A DNA stretch of 38,412 nucleotides from an uncultured Rhodospirillales bacterium (GCA_945957125.1 CAMFJT010000022.1:1-38412), one strand, 5' to 3'; positions 26,088 to 33,935 are shown, numbered from the stretch's first letter. Numbers and translations are program-made. The notes: generated by a model not told the origin, from the sequence alone.

Positions 26088-26169
26088 GCTGGGAGCGCGG
26101 CTCTCCAGAGCCGCTCAGGGACGTAGCGTAACCGAAGAAAGAGCGGCTCTGGAGAGCCGTGCTCCCAGC
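26088..26169. repeat. Palindromic element, GCTGGGA superfamily, inner hairpin type A (second copy)
   Basis: A 29-bp inverted repeat with one mismatch (26088-26116 and 26141-26169) and a 24-nt loop, near-identical in the arms to 1535-1616 but with a different loop. It lies between the VOC gene (stop at 26187) and the PNPOx-like gene, ending directly at the latter's ribosome site. On the minus strand the transcript would carry this hairpin immediately upstream of the GAGGA site, where it could affect translation or mRNA ends. Confidence 0.9.
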
Positions 26170-26186
26170 AAGGATAACGGACGTCC

Positions 26187-26735
26187 CTATCGATCGGTCG
26201 CCGCCTCGATCCGGGCGCGCAGCGAGGCGTCGTACACGGTCGTGTCCTGTCCCGGCGGCGGGCGGCGCACGGCGTCCTCGAGGGTCGCGGTCTGGCGCCA
26301 TTCGCCGGGCGGGCGCGAACGGCCGTCGGAGCCGATCTGGTCGACGCCCCAGTAGAGCTCGAGATGGTGGCCGTCGGGATCGAGGAATTCGACCGCGACC
26401 TGGCAGCCCGCGCGGCGGCGGCCCTGGTAGGTGATCTTCGCGCCGTGCGCCTCGAGATGGTCGCGCGCGCGGAACACCTCGTCGAGGCTCGCCAGCTCGA
26501 AGGCGAGATGGTGCAGGCTCTTGCCATTGGCATCGCCCTTGTCGCCGACCAGCGCGAGGCAATGATGGTCGCCGTTGCAGCGCAGGAACACCATGCCGCC
26601 CGGCATCATCGACCCGGGATAGATATCGGAGATCTGGAAGCCCAGCACCTCGGTATAGAAGCGCTTGGATCGCTCGAGGTCGGAGACGAAGACGACGGCG
26701 TGGCCGATCTTGCGGACGGCGAAGGGAATGCTCAC
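26187..26735 (-). CDS. VOC-family dioxygenase/glyoxalase-like protein
   Basis: Vicinal-oxygen-chelate protein of 182 residues. The paired beta-alpha-beta modules show the metal set His12 (IGHAVVFVSDLERSKRFY), His76 (LHHLAFEL) and Glu126 (DPDGHHLELYWG), as in extradiol ring-cleaving dioxygenases and glyoxalase-like enzymes. The start is the GTG at 26735, with GGGAGGT 8 nt upstream; its GTGA overlaps the stop of the HCCA-isomerase-like gene. A longer frame from 26762 lacks homology. Pairing with an HCCA isomerase favours a ring-cleavage role, but the reaction cannot be fixed from the motif alone. Confidence 0.85.
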   Translation of the reverse strand: MSIPFAVRKIGHAVVFVSDLERSKRFYTEVLGFQISDIYPGSMMPGGMVFLRCNGDHHCLALVGDKGDANGKSLHHLAFELASLDEVFRARDHLEAHGAKITYQGRRRAGCQVAVEFLDPDGHHLELYWGVDQIGSDGRSRPPGEWRQTATLEDAVRRPPPGQDTTVYDASLRARIEAATDR

Positions 26736-27340
26736 GGCAACAACCTCCCATGGCGGAACCACGACAGGGCGTCGGCCAGACGATCGTCGCCCCAGAACAG
26801 CTCGCCGCGCACGGCGAAGGTCGGCGAGCCGAACACGCCGAGCTTCTTCGCCTCCTGCGTCGCGGCGTCATAAAGCTCGGCCACGTCGTCGCCGCCCGCC
26901 CGCTCGACGCAACGCGCGGCATCCTGCCCGACCTCGGCAAGGCTCGCCGACAGGTTGGGCTCCTGCCCCGGTTCCTGACCGTCCACGAACCAGCGGCGAT
27001 AGCTCGCCTGGATGTAGGGAATGCCCCAGCCCTCGCGCAGCCCGAGGATCGCGAGCTTGTTGGCGAGGTCGAATTCATTCAGCGGATAGGGGGCGGGCAC
27101 CTTGGCGCGCAGGCCGTACATCGCCGCGCGCCGCTCGATGTCGCGCCACATGTAGGCGCTCTTCACCGGCTTGCCGGCGAATGGGGTGTTGTTCTGCTCG
27201 CGCATGATCGACCGCACGCTGAACGGCCGCCAGTTGAAGCGCACACCCTCGGCCGCCGCAAGCGCCGGCAGGCGGGAGACGGTGAGATAGGTATAGGTGC
27301 TCCCGGTAGAGAACCAGAAGTCGATTGCGTCGCTCGTCAT
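26732..27340 (-). CDS. 2-hydroxychromene-2-carboxylate isomerase-like (DsbA/kappa GST fold)
   Basis: Protein of 202 residues with the thioredoxin/DsbA fold of HCCA isomerases and kappa-class GSTs. The N-terminal FWFSTGSTYTYL holds the glutathione-binding Ser in place of a CxxC pair, and the C-terminal GVFGSPTFAVRGELFWGDDRL is diagnostic. Characterised members use glutathione to isomerise a chromene carboxylate in naphthalene degradation; here the substrate is unknown. It leads a two-gene operon with the VOC protein (GTGA overlap). It diverges from the amidase gene with only 41 bp between starts. No strong ribosome site is visible. Confidence 0.88.
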   Translation of the reverse strand: MTSDAIDFWFSTGSTYTYLTVSRLPALAAAEGVRFNWRPFSVRSIMREQNNTPFAGKPVKSAYMWRDIERRAAMYGLRAKVPAPYPLNEFDLANKLAILGLREGWGIPYIQASYRRWFVDGQEPGQEPNLSASLAEVGQDAARCVERAGGDDVAELYDAATQEAKKLGVFGSPTFAVRGELFWGDDRLADALSWFRHGRLLP

Positions 27341-27381
27341 GCGCTATCATCGCCCGAATACCGCAGCCGGGGGAAGAAGGC

Positions 27382-28656
27382 ATGGCGAAATCGCCCAACA
27401 CATTGTCGGCCGCCGACGCCGTCAAACGGATGGCCGACAAGCGGCTGAAGGCGCGCGACCTGGTCGAGGCCTGCCTCGACCGCATCGCCGCGCGCGAGGG
27501 CGAGGTCCACGCCTGGGAGGCGCTCGATCCGGACGGTGCGCGCAAGCGGGCCGACATGCTCGACAGGCGCGCCCGGCCAGTCGGGCCGTTGCACGGCATC
27601 CCGTTGGCCGTGAAGGACATCATCGACACCAAGGCGATGACCACCGAATGCGGCTCGCCGATCTATCGCGGCCGCAAGGCGGGCAAGGACGCCGCCTGCG
27701 TTGCCCAGCTCGTGCAGGCCGGCGCCATCGTGCTCGGCAAGTCGGTGACCACCGAGTTCGCCGGCGCCCATGCCGGCAAGACGCACAACCCGCACAACCT
27801 GCGCCACACGCCGGCGGGCTCGTCGTCGGGCTCCGCCGCGGCGGTCGCCGACTTCATGGCGCCGGTCGGCTACGGCACGCAGACCTCGGGCTCGGTGATC
27901 CGGCCCGGCGCCTTCAACGGCATCGTGGCTTACAAGGGCACGTACGGCTGGGCCGACCTCGCGGGCGTGAAGACCTATGCGAAGAGCCTCGACACGCTGG
28001 GCTTCTTCGTGCGCGAGGCCAACGACCTCGCCCTGATCCGCGCCGCCTACGGGCACGAACCGGCCGATCCGCCGACCGAGGCGCCGCGCATCGGCTTCAG
28101 CCGCACCCGCTGGTGGGGCCAGGCCGAGCGCTATAACCAGAAGAACATCGAGGCCGCCGTGAAGACGCTGCGTGCGGCCGGCGCCAAGGTCGGCTCCTGG
28201 GAGATGCCCGAGAGCTGGGACGCGCTGATCGAGGCGCACAACCGGGTCATGACGAAGGAGGCGACCTTCCATTACGGACCGGAACGCAAGCGCTTCCCCA
28301 ACCTGCTGTCGCCCAGCCTGAGCCAGTCGCTCGAGGTCGGCGACGCCGTCACCCCCGCGCAGCTTGCCGACGCGAAGCGGCGCAAGCAGCGCGCGCTGGC
28401 CGATCTCGCCCCGGTGTGGGAGCGCTTCGACATCCTGCTGGTGCCGACCGCGCGCGGCGAGGCGCCGGCGGGCCTGGGCTATACCGGCGATCCGATCTTC
28501 AACCGCTACTGGACCCTGCTCGGCTCGCCGTGCGTCGCGCTGCCGGTCGGCGCGGGCCCGTTCGACCTGCCGCTGTCGGTGCAGCTCGTCGGTCCGCACG
28601 GCGACGACGACAAGCTCGTCGCCTGGGCGCGCTGGGTCGAGCAGCGCCTGTCGTGA
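27382..28656 (+). CDS. Amidase signature family hydrolase
   Basis: Amidase of 424 residues with the Ser-cisSer-Lys triad: Lys78 in PLAVKDI, the Gly/Ser-rich TPAGSSSGSAAAVA (144-156), and the nucleophile Ser171 in TQTSGSVIRPG. The variant TSGS in place of the common TGGS is noteworthy. The ATG at 27382 follows GAAGAAGG; an ATG at 27325 is less likely. Its TGA overlaps the GTG of the aspartate-dehydrogenase-like gene (GTGA), so the products are co-translated. An aspartyl or asparaginyl amide as substrate would fit the partner, but this is speculation; indole-acetamide and other amidases look similar. GatA is unlikely because no GatB or GatC is present. Confidence 0.9.
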   Translation: MAKSPNTLSAADAVKRMADKRLKARDLVEACLDRIAAREGEVHAWEALDPDGARKRADMLDRRARPVGPLHGIPLAVKDIIDTKAMTTECGSPIYRGRKAGKDAACVAQLVQAGAIVLGKSVTTEFAGAHAGKTHNPHNLRHTPAGSSSGSAAAVADFMAPVGYGTQTSGSVIRPGAFNGIVAYKGTYGWADLAGVKTYAKSLDTLGFFVREANDLALIRAAYGHEPADPPTEAPRIGFSRTRWWGQAERYNQKNIEAAVKTLRAAGAKVGSWEMPESWDALIEAHNRVMTKEATFHYGPERKRFPNLLSPSLSQSLEVGDAVTPAQLADAKRRKQRALADLAPVWERFDILLVPTARGEAPAGLGYTGDPIFNRYWTLLGSPCVALPVGAGPFDLPLSVQLVGPHGDDDKLVAWARWVEQRLS

Positions 28657-29423
28657 AGCTCGGCCTGATCGGCTACGGCGCCATCGGCAAGCATGTCGAG
28701 GCGGCGGGGCTGGAGAACATCGAGCTGGTGTCGGTGCTGGTGAAGCGGCCGCGCACCGAAGGCCGGCTGACGCACGACCCGGAGCGTTTCTTCGCCCATC
28801 GCTTCGACGCCGTCGCCGAATGCGCCGGCCACGAGGCGGTGCGCGCCCACGGCCAGCGCGTGTTGGAGCGTGGCGCGGATTTTCTCGTGACCTCCGTCGG
28901 CGCCTTCACCGACACCGCGCTGTTCGATCGCCTGCTGGCCGCGGCAAAGGCGAACGGGCGGCGTCTGATCCTGCCGTCCGCCGGCATCGGCGCGCTGGAC
29001 ATCCTGAGCAGCGCCGCGGTCGGCGGCCTCGACAGCGTCACGGTCACGGTGCGCAAGGACCCGTCGGCATGGAAGGGCACGGTCGCCGAGACGCTGTGCG
29101 ATCTCGACGCGCTCACCGAGCCGAAGACGGTGTTCGATGGCCCGGTGCGCGAGGGTGCGCGGCTCTATCCGCAGAACGTCAACATCTCCGCCGCCGCCGC
29201 CATCGCGGGCCTCGGCCTCGACCGGACCCGCGTGGTGATCGTCGCCGATCCCACGATCACCACGCACATCGTCGAGCTCGAGGCCAGCGGCACGTTCGGC
29301 CGCTTCACTTTCATGGAGGATGTCGCGGTCAGCGAGGAGAACCGCAAGACCGGCAAACTGGTCGCCATGGCAATGGTGAAGTCCGTCCGCCAGCTCGCCT
29401 CGACGCTGGTGGTCGCGGCCTGA
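28653..29423 (+). CDS. nadX: Aspartate dehydrogenase-like protein (NadX family)
   Basis: Protein of 256 residues resembling L-aspartate dehydrogenase, which forms iminoaspartate or oxaloacetate with NAD(P). The Rossmann motif LIGYGAIG is at 5-12, and VTSVGAFTD and the LPSAGIGALD block follow. The block NVNISAAAAIAGLGLDRTRV and a late TTHIVELEASG, near the usual catalytic His, complete the match. The GTG start at 28653 is inside the amidase stop (GTGA); no better start exists downstream. NadX can replace NadB in NAD synthesis, but no nadA or nadC is near, so a catabolic role with the amidase is as likely. The symbol is given at family level. Confidence 0.78.
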   Translation: MKLGLIGYGAIGKHVEAAGLENIELVSVLVKRPRTEGRLTHDPERFFAHRFDAVAECAGHEAVRAHGQRVLERGADFLVTSVGAFTDTALFDRLLAAAKANGRRLILPSAGIGALDILSSAAVGGLDSVTVTVRKDPSAWKGTVAETLCDLDALTEPKTVFDGPVREGARLYPQNVNISAAAAIAGLGLDRTRVVIVADPTITTHIVELEASGTFGRFTFMEDVAVSEENRKTGKLVAMAMVKSVRQLASTLVVAA

Positions 29424-29424
29424 C

Positions 29425-29560
29425 TTCCCTCCCCCGTCTTCGGGGGACGTGGCGCGGTAATCCGCGACGGAGGGGGTCAAGCGTCGCGATGCTGCATGAG
29501 CCCGACCCCCTCCGTCCGCGTAAGACGCGGCCACCTCCCCCGAAGACGGGGGAGGAAAGG
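29425..29560. repeat. Long imperfect palindrome between convergent genes
   Basis: Two complementary arms (about 29425-29478 and 29504-29560) with nested hairpins, including CCCCCGTCTTCGGGGG and its counterpart CCCCCGAAGACGGGGG, and a GACCCCCTCCGTC / GACGGAGGGGGTC stretch. It fills the 150-bp space between the convergent nadX and Bug genes and could end transcription from both sides, though T-runs are not evident. Its sequence differs from the GCTGGGA superfamily. Confidence 0.85.
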
Positions 29561-29573
29561 CTTGTTGACTCCC

Positions 29574-30536
29574 TTAATTCTCCGGCTTGATGTTGAAGTC
29601 GCGGATCACCTTGCCCCACTTCAGCCGGTCGGAGGCGATCTCCTTGTCGAACGCCTCCTTGGTGCCGACCACGATCTGCAGGCCGTTGTCGGCGAACTTC
29701 TGCTGCAGCTCGGGCGAGGCGACCGCCTTGATCAGCTCGTCGTTCCAACGCTTGACCAGCTCGGGCGGCATGCCGGCCGGGCCGACCAGGCCGAACCAGT
29801 TGTGGATCACGAAGTCCTTCAGCCCGGTCTTGGAGATCACCGGCACCTCCGGCAGCAGGGGCGAGGCGGAGTCCGCCCCGTAGCCGATGGCGCGCAGGCC
29901 GCCGCCGCGGATCTGGCCCATGAACTCCGGCATGTTACCCCACATGAGGTCGACCCGGCCGCCGGTCATGTCGACGATCGCCGGCGCGCCGCCGCGATAG
30001 GGCACCTGCGTGAGCTTGGTGCCGGTCAGTGCCATGAACAGCGCGCAGGAAAGCTGCTGGCTCGACCCCGAGCCGACCGTGGCACAGGTCACCTTCTCGG
30101 GATTGGCCTTGGCAGCGTTCTCGACGTCCTGCCAGTTCTGGTAGGGCGTGTCGCGCCCGACGACGAGGATGTTGTAGACGCTGGCGACGTTGCCGATCGT
30201 CGTCAGGTCCTTGTCGACATCGATGCTGGTCTTCACCATCTGCGGCAGCACCGTCATCATGGCCATCGAAGCGAGAAGGATGGTGTGGCCGTCCGGCGGC
30301 GACTTCGCCGTCTCCGCCGCGGCGATCATGCCCGAGGCGCCGGCCTTGTTGTCGACCACCACCGACTTGCCGAGCTGCTTCGAGAACTGCTCCGCCAGCA
30401 GGCGGCCGATGATGTCCGACGTGCCGCCCGCCGGGAAGCCGTTGATGAAGCGCACTTCCTTCGACGGGAAGCCTTGCGCATGGGCGGCTCCCGAGAACAG
30501 AGCCGCGAGAACGCAGACGAACGCGAGTCTCTTCAT
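29574..30536 (-). CDS. Bug-family tripartite tricarboxylate transporter substrate-binding protein
   Basis: Periplasmic binding protein of 320 residues with a clean Sec signal (KRLAFVCVLAALFSGAAHA, cut before QGFPSK). The Bug signature FPAGGTSDIIGRLLAEQFSK is at 34-53, and VVVDNKAGASGMIAA and QVPYRGGAPAIVDMTGG follow; these surround the carboxylate-binding cleft. It should bind a carboxylic acid or similar compound for a TctAB-type membrane transporter, but no tctA or tctB is in the window. A strong GGAGGAAG site precedes the ATG. It lies downstream of two enolase-superfamily genes on the same strand, so its ligand may be the sugar acid they process, as an inference from context. Confidence 0.92.
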   Translation of the reverse strand: MKRLAFVCVLAALFSGAAHAQGFPSKEVRFINGFPAGGTSDIIGRLLAEQFSKQLGKSVVVDNKAGASGMIAAAETAKSPPDGHTILLASMAMMTVLPQMVKTSIDVDKDLTTIGNVASVYNILVVGRDTPYQNWQDVENAAKANPEKVTCATVGSGSSQQLSCALFMALTGTKLTQVPYRGGAPAIVDMTGGRVDLMWGNMPEFMGQIRGGGLRAIGYGADSASPLLPEVPVISKTGLKDFVIHNWFGLVGPAGMPPELVKRWNDELIKAVASPELQQKFADNGLQIVVGTKEAFDKEIASDRLKWGKVIRDFNIKPEN

Positions 30537-30587
30537 GTCTCAACTTCCTCCGTTTCGTTGTTCAACGCCTGATCCGCCTCTACCAAA

Positions 30588-30699
30588 ACCTCACCCTGAG
30601 GAGCGAGCGCAGCGAGCGTCTCGAAGGGTGGGCAACACGCACCACGCCTGAGGCCACCCTTCGAGACACTCCGCTTCGCTCCGTTCCTCAGGGTGAGGT
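30588..30699. repeat. Large palindrome between the Bug gene and the first enolase-family gene
   Basis: Arms at about 30588-30631 (ACCTCACCCTGAGGAGCGAG start) and 30654-30699 (CTCAGGGTGAGGT end) pair over some 40 bp with interruptions, including TCGAAGGGTGG / CCACCCTTCGA, around a 22-nt loop. Sequences of this CACCCTGAGGAGCG type are common dispersed repeats in alphaproteobacteria. It fills the 202-bp gap; nothing else is recognisable there. Confidence 0.85.
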
Positions 30700-30738
30700 G
30701 GTGTGTGCGGCAAACGGCGGGAGGATTGCGTCCGGGGT

Positions 30739-31878
30739 TCACACATAGCCCGGCCCCTCGATGACCGGATGGGCCTCGAGGAACCTCTCGTCGATCTCCA
30801 CGCCGATGCCGGGCTTGTCGAGCGGCCGCACGCAGCCGTCCTTGCCGATCTTCCACGGCTCGCTGCCCAGCTCGTCGCGGAACTTGTTGGCGACCGAGAG
30901 GTCGGCCTCGAAGTAACCTCCGTTGTCGATCGCGGAGAGAAAGTGGATCGAGACCGCCTGGTTGAGCCCGGTCATCGAGGAGTGCGGATGGATCGGCAGC
31001 TTCCACATCGACGCCGCCGCCGCGATGCGTTGCACCTCCGTGACGCCGCCGCTCTTGCTGAGGTCGGGCTGCAGGATGGTGATGTTGCCGTCCTCGATCA
31101 CGCGATGGAACTCGAACCGCGTGTAGTGGTTCTCGCCTGCCGCCAGCGGCGTGCGGCCGAAGCCCTTCGCCATGGCGTAGGAGCGATGATCGTGCGCGGG
31201 GAATGGCTCCTCCAGCCATCCGATGCCGAGCTCGTCCATCGCCGGCATCACCTGCCGCACGTCGGAGACGGAATAGCCGGTGTTGGCGTCGGTCAGGATG
31301 GCGATGTCGTCGCCGAATCGTCGCCGCACCGCCGTCATGCGCGCGATGTCGGCCTTCACGGTGTCGCCGACCCTGAGCTTCAGCGCCTTGTAGCCCGCCT
31401 CGACCATCGGCACGGCTTCGGCCGCCAACGCGTCAGGCGGCTGATAGCCGAGCGAGATGCCGCCCGCGTAGGCCGGCACCGGCCGGTTGGTGCCGCCGAG
31501 CAGCTTGTAGAGCGGCCAGCCGGTCGCCTTGCCCTTGATGTCCCATAGCGCCTGATCGAGCCCGCTCATCGCCATCGCGGTCGCCGCGCCCGCGCCGTGG
31601 CTGCCGAGCTGCATCTTGTAGATCTTCGCCCAGATGCCGTTGGTGTCGGTCGCGTCCATGCCGAGCACCAGGCCGCGCAAGGTGGTGTTCACGAGGTGGC
31701 CGATCGTGCCCGGCGCCCGCGCATGATGGCTCTCGCCCCAGCCGACGATGCCGTCCTCGGTCGTCACCTTGACCATCACGCAATCGCGCTTGGTCATGGT
31801 GCCGATGCCGAGCGAGACCTGGTGCTCCTTCGGCACACGGAACGAGGTCGGGAAGGCCTTGATATCGACGATCTTCAT
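30739..31878 (-). CDS. Mandelate racemase/muconate lactonizing-type enzyme, copy 1
   Basis: Enolase-superfamily enzyme of 379 residues. The N-terminal capping domain is followed by a TIM barrel with the full set: Lys167-x-Arg169 (ALKLRVG), metal ligands Asp197 (TDAN), Glu223 (WLEEP) and Glu249 (AGEN), and His297/His299 in IHPHSS as the opposite base. The Lys-x-Arg variant of KxK occurs in several acid-sugar dehydratases and racemases, so a proton-abstraction reaction on a hydroxy acid is predicted. It shares length and active-site numbering with the next gene but is clearly diverged. Orientation and closeness to the Bug protein suggest a sugar-acid uptake and breakdown locus. The substrate is not assignable. 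Confidence 0.9.
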   Translation of the reverse strand: MKIVDIKAFPTSFRVPKEHQVSLGIGTMTKRDCVMVKVTTEDGIVGWGESHHARAPGTIGHLVNTTLRGLVLGMDATDTNGIWAKIYKMQLGSHGAGAATAMAMSGLDQALWDIKGKATGWPLYKLLGGTNRPVPAYAGGISLGYQPPDALAAEAVPMVEAGYKALKLRVGDTVKADIARMTAVRRRFGDDIAILTDANTGYSVSDVRQVMPAMDELGIGWLEEPFPAHDHRSYAMAKGFGRTPLAAGENHYTRFEFHRVIEDGNITILQPDLSKSGGVTEVQRIAAAASMWKLPIHPHSSMTGLNQAVSIHFLSAIDNGGYFEADLSVANKFRDELGSEPWKIGKDGCVRPLDKPGIGVEIDERFLEAHPVIEGPGYV

Positions 31879-31898
31879 TTTGCGCTCCGCCGTCTTTC

Positions 31899-31924
31899 TC
31901 CTCTCCCCCTAGCGGGGGAGAGGA
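31899..31924. repeat. Hairpin between the two enolase-family genes
   Basis: Perfect 11-bp stem TCCTCTCCCCC (31899-31909) / GGGGGAGAGGA (31914-31924) with a 4-nt loop TAGC. It lies 7 bp past the stop of copy 2 and 20 bp before the start of copy 1, on the minus-strand transcript. It is strong enough to stall or process RNA, but no T-run follows, so a classic terminator is unlikely; the stem may tune the ratio of the two products. Confidence 0.75.
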
Positions 31925-31931
31925 ATATGAA

Positions 31932-33071
31932 TCAGCCGACCTTGTATTTCTGCAGCACCGCGCGATCGATCTCGATGCCGAGGCCCGGGCCCGTCGGGAC
32001 CGGCACGATGCCGTTCTTCTGCTCGATCGGTTGCCGGGCGAGGTGATCGCGCAGCGGGTTCGGCGTCTGCTCGAACTCGAGCATGGGCGGCATCGGCCGG
32101 AAGGCGGGCGGCTGGTCGGGCAACGCGGCGAGGAACTGCACCGTCGCGGCGAGCCCGATCGCCGAGCCCCAGGCATGCGGCACGCACTCGACGCCGAACG
32201 CCGAGGCCAGCGTCGCGATCTTGCGGCATTCCGAGAAGCCGCCGGCGGCGCAGAGGTCGGGTTGCACGATGTCCATTGCCTTCTTCGCGATCACGTCGCG
32301 GAAGCCCCAGCGCGTGAAGTCGTTCTCGCCGCCGGCCACCGCCATGTCGAGCGCGCGCGTCACCTCGATATAGCCGTCGTGATCCTCCGGGCTGATCGGC
32401 TCCTCGAACCACAGGATGTCGTGCGGCTCCAGCATGCGACCGAGCTTGATGGCGTTGGGCACCGAGAAGCAGTGGTTGGCATCGACGGCGAGCTTGATGT
32501 CCGGCCCGATCGCCTCGCGGACCGCCGCGACGCGCCTCGTGTCGAGCTTCAGGTCGCCCAGCCCGATCTTCATCTTGATCGCGCGGAAGCCTTCGTTCTT
32601 GAACTCCAGCGCCTCCTCGACCGCTTCCTCGACCAGCCGGTCCATGTCGATGAAGTAGAGGCCGGTCGCGTAGGGGATCACCTCGCTGCGATAGGCGCCG
32701 CCCAGCAGCTTGTGCACCGGGCGGTCCGCCGCGCGGCCCATGATGTCCCATAGCGCGATGTCGATGCCCGAGATGGCGGAGATCGCCATGCCGGTCGTGC
32801 CGTAATCCTTGATCCTGTTGTAGAGGTCCTCCCAGATCGCCTCGACGTCGAACGGATCGCGGCCGAGCACGCGCGCCTTGAACTGGGTCTCGACGAAGGC
32901 CTTGGCGACGGCGGCCGGGCCGTAGCATTCGCCCCAGCCGGTTATGCCCTCATCGGTCGAGATCTCGACCAGGCAGGTCGAGCGCGTGCCGTAGACCCAG
33001 CCGCGCGCAGAGACGAACGGCTTGTCGACCTTGCATTGCAGGATGTGGGTGGCGACGTCGGTGATCTTCAT
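31932..33071 (-). CDS. Mandelate racemase/muconate lactonizing-type enzyme, copy 2
   Basis: Second enolase-superfamily enzyme, also 379 residues. The catalytic and metal residues sit at the same positions as in copy 1: Lys166-x-Lys168 (AIKMKIG), Asp197 (VDAN), Glu223 (FEEP), Glu249 (GGEN) and His299 (VPHAWG). Here the canonical KxK is present, where copy 1 has KxR, so the two probably act on different acids or different stereoisomers. Its minus-strand position places it upstream of copy 1, with a hairpin between. There is no clear ribosome site beyond GGGACCC. A dehydratase for an acid sugar is the likeliest role in this context. Confidence 0.9.
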   Translation of the reverse strand: MKITDVATHILQCKVDKPFVSARGWVYGTRSTCLVEISTDEGITGWGECYGPAAVAKAFVETQFKARVLGRDPFDVEAIWEDLYNRIKDYGTTGMAISAISGIDIALWDIMGRAADRPVHKLLGGAYRSEVIPYATGLYFIDMDRLVEEAVEEALEFKNEGFRAIKMKIGLGDLKLDTRRVAAVREAIGPDIKLAVDANHCFSVPNAIKLGRMLEPHDILWFEEPISPEDHDGYIEVTRALDMAVAGGENDFTRWGFRDVIAKKAMDIVQPDLCAAGGFSECRKIATLASAFGVECVPHAWGSAIGLAATVQFLAALPDQPPAFRPMPPMLEFEQTPNPLRDHLARQPIEQKNGIVPVPTGPGLGIEIDRAVLQKYKVG

Positions 33072-33140
33072 GCGGGTCCCTGAAAGCCAAGGCGCGCAGA
33101 ATGAGTGCCACGCCCATCCTTGTCATCCCTCATTGGACCG

Positions 33141-33932
33141 TCACGACGGGTGCACGTCGATGCCCAGGCCGTGCAGCAGCTCGGCCTGCGCGCTGTCGCT
33201 GATCATCATGCCGGTGTAGTCGGCAAGCACCGTCAGATTCAGGCCGGACAGGTCGGAGCCACGGAGGTCGGCTTTCCTCAGCCGGGCGCGCTCCCATTCG
33301 ACCCTGTCGAGGGCGCAGCCGCGCAGCGTCGCCTCGCCGAGGTCGGTTTCGATGAACGACGCCTCGGAGAGCTTGCACGACAGGAACTCGGCCCTCTGCA
33401 GGAACAGGCCGGAGAGATCGGCGAAGCTGAAGTTACAGCGCTCGAAGCCCGCCTTCGTCAGCGCCGATCGCCGCGACAGCGTCCTGGTGAAGGACGATTG
33501 CCTGAAGGATGCACCGCGGAAGCTCGAGTCGACCGCGCTCATGCCATGAAGATCGCAGCGCTCGAAAGCGACAGTCGCGAGGTTGCTCTTGGCGATCTCG
33601 GCGGATGTCAGATCGCAGAAGGCGAAGGTGCAGCCCTTGCGCGTGCCGGTGTCGAACAGCGTGCAGCCCTCCAGCCGCGACCGCGCCAGCTTGCAGTTGG
33701 CCCAGCGCATCGGCTCGAAGCGGCAGGTCTCGAACACACTGTCCGAGAAGTCGGCGCCTCGTACCGTCGGCGCCTGGAAATGGCAGCGCGTGAAGCGGGC
33801 TTCCGCGAGGTCGAGGTCGTCGAGCACGAGGTCGGCGGCGAACAGCACACCGTCGAACAGCTTCTCGTCGGCCAGGATCGCGAGCAGCTCCGCGCGCGCC
33901 AGCGGGCGGCAATCGTCGGCCGGCGCCGTCAC
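33141..33932 (-). CDS. Pentapeptide-repeat protein
   Basis: Protein of 263 residues in which most of the chain (about 40-235) is pentapeptide repeats of the A(D/N)Lxx/F type, for example ARFTRCHF, GADFSDSVFETCRF and ADLRGSDLSGLNL, giving a right-handed four-sided beta-helix. Cysteine is frequent at the core-adjacent position (RCHF, TCRF, RCDL, RCNF), a clear bias. The start is probably the GTG at 33932; no in-frame ATG occurs until the middle of the helix. Only 3 bp separate it from the stop of the dienelactone-hydrolase-like gene, which implies one transcript. Some family members protect gyrase from quinolones, but nothing here proves that, and its function is unknown. Confidence 0.8.
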   Translation of the reverse strand: MTAPADDCRPLARAELLAILADEKLFDGVLFAADLVLDDLDLAEARFTRCHFQAPTVRGADFSDSVFETCRFEPMRWANCKLARSRLEGCTLFDTGTRKGCTFAFCDLTSAEIAKSNLATVAFERCDLHGMSAVDSSFRGASFRQSSFTRTLSRRSALTKAGFERCNFSFADLSGLFLQRAEFLSCKLSEASFIETDLGEATLRGCALDRVEWERARLRKADLRGSDLSGLNLTVLADYTGMMISDSAQAELLHGLGIDVHPS

Positions 33933-33935
33933 GGC

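Noticed and set aside
27382-28656. GatA subunit of the tRNA amidotransferase
   Set aside because: No gatB or gatC nearby, and the nucleophile context TSGS differs from the usual GatA sequence.
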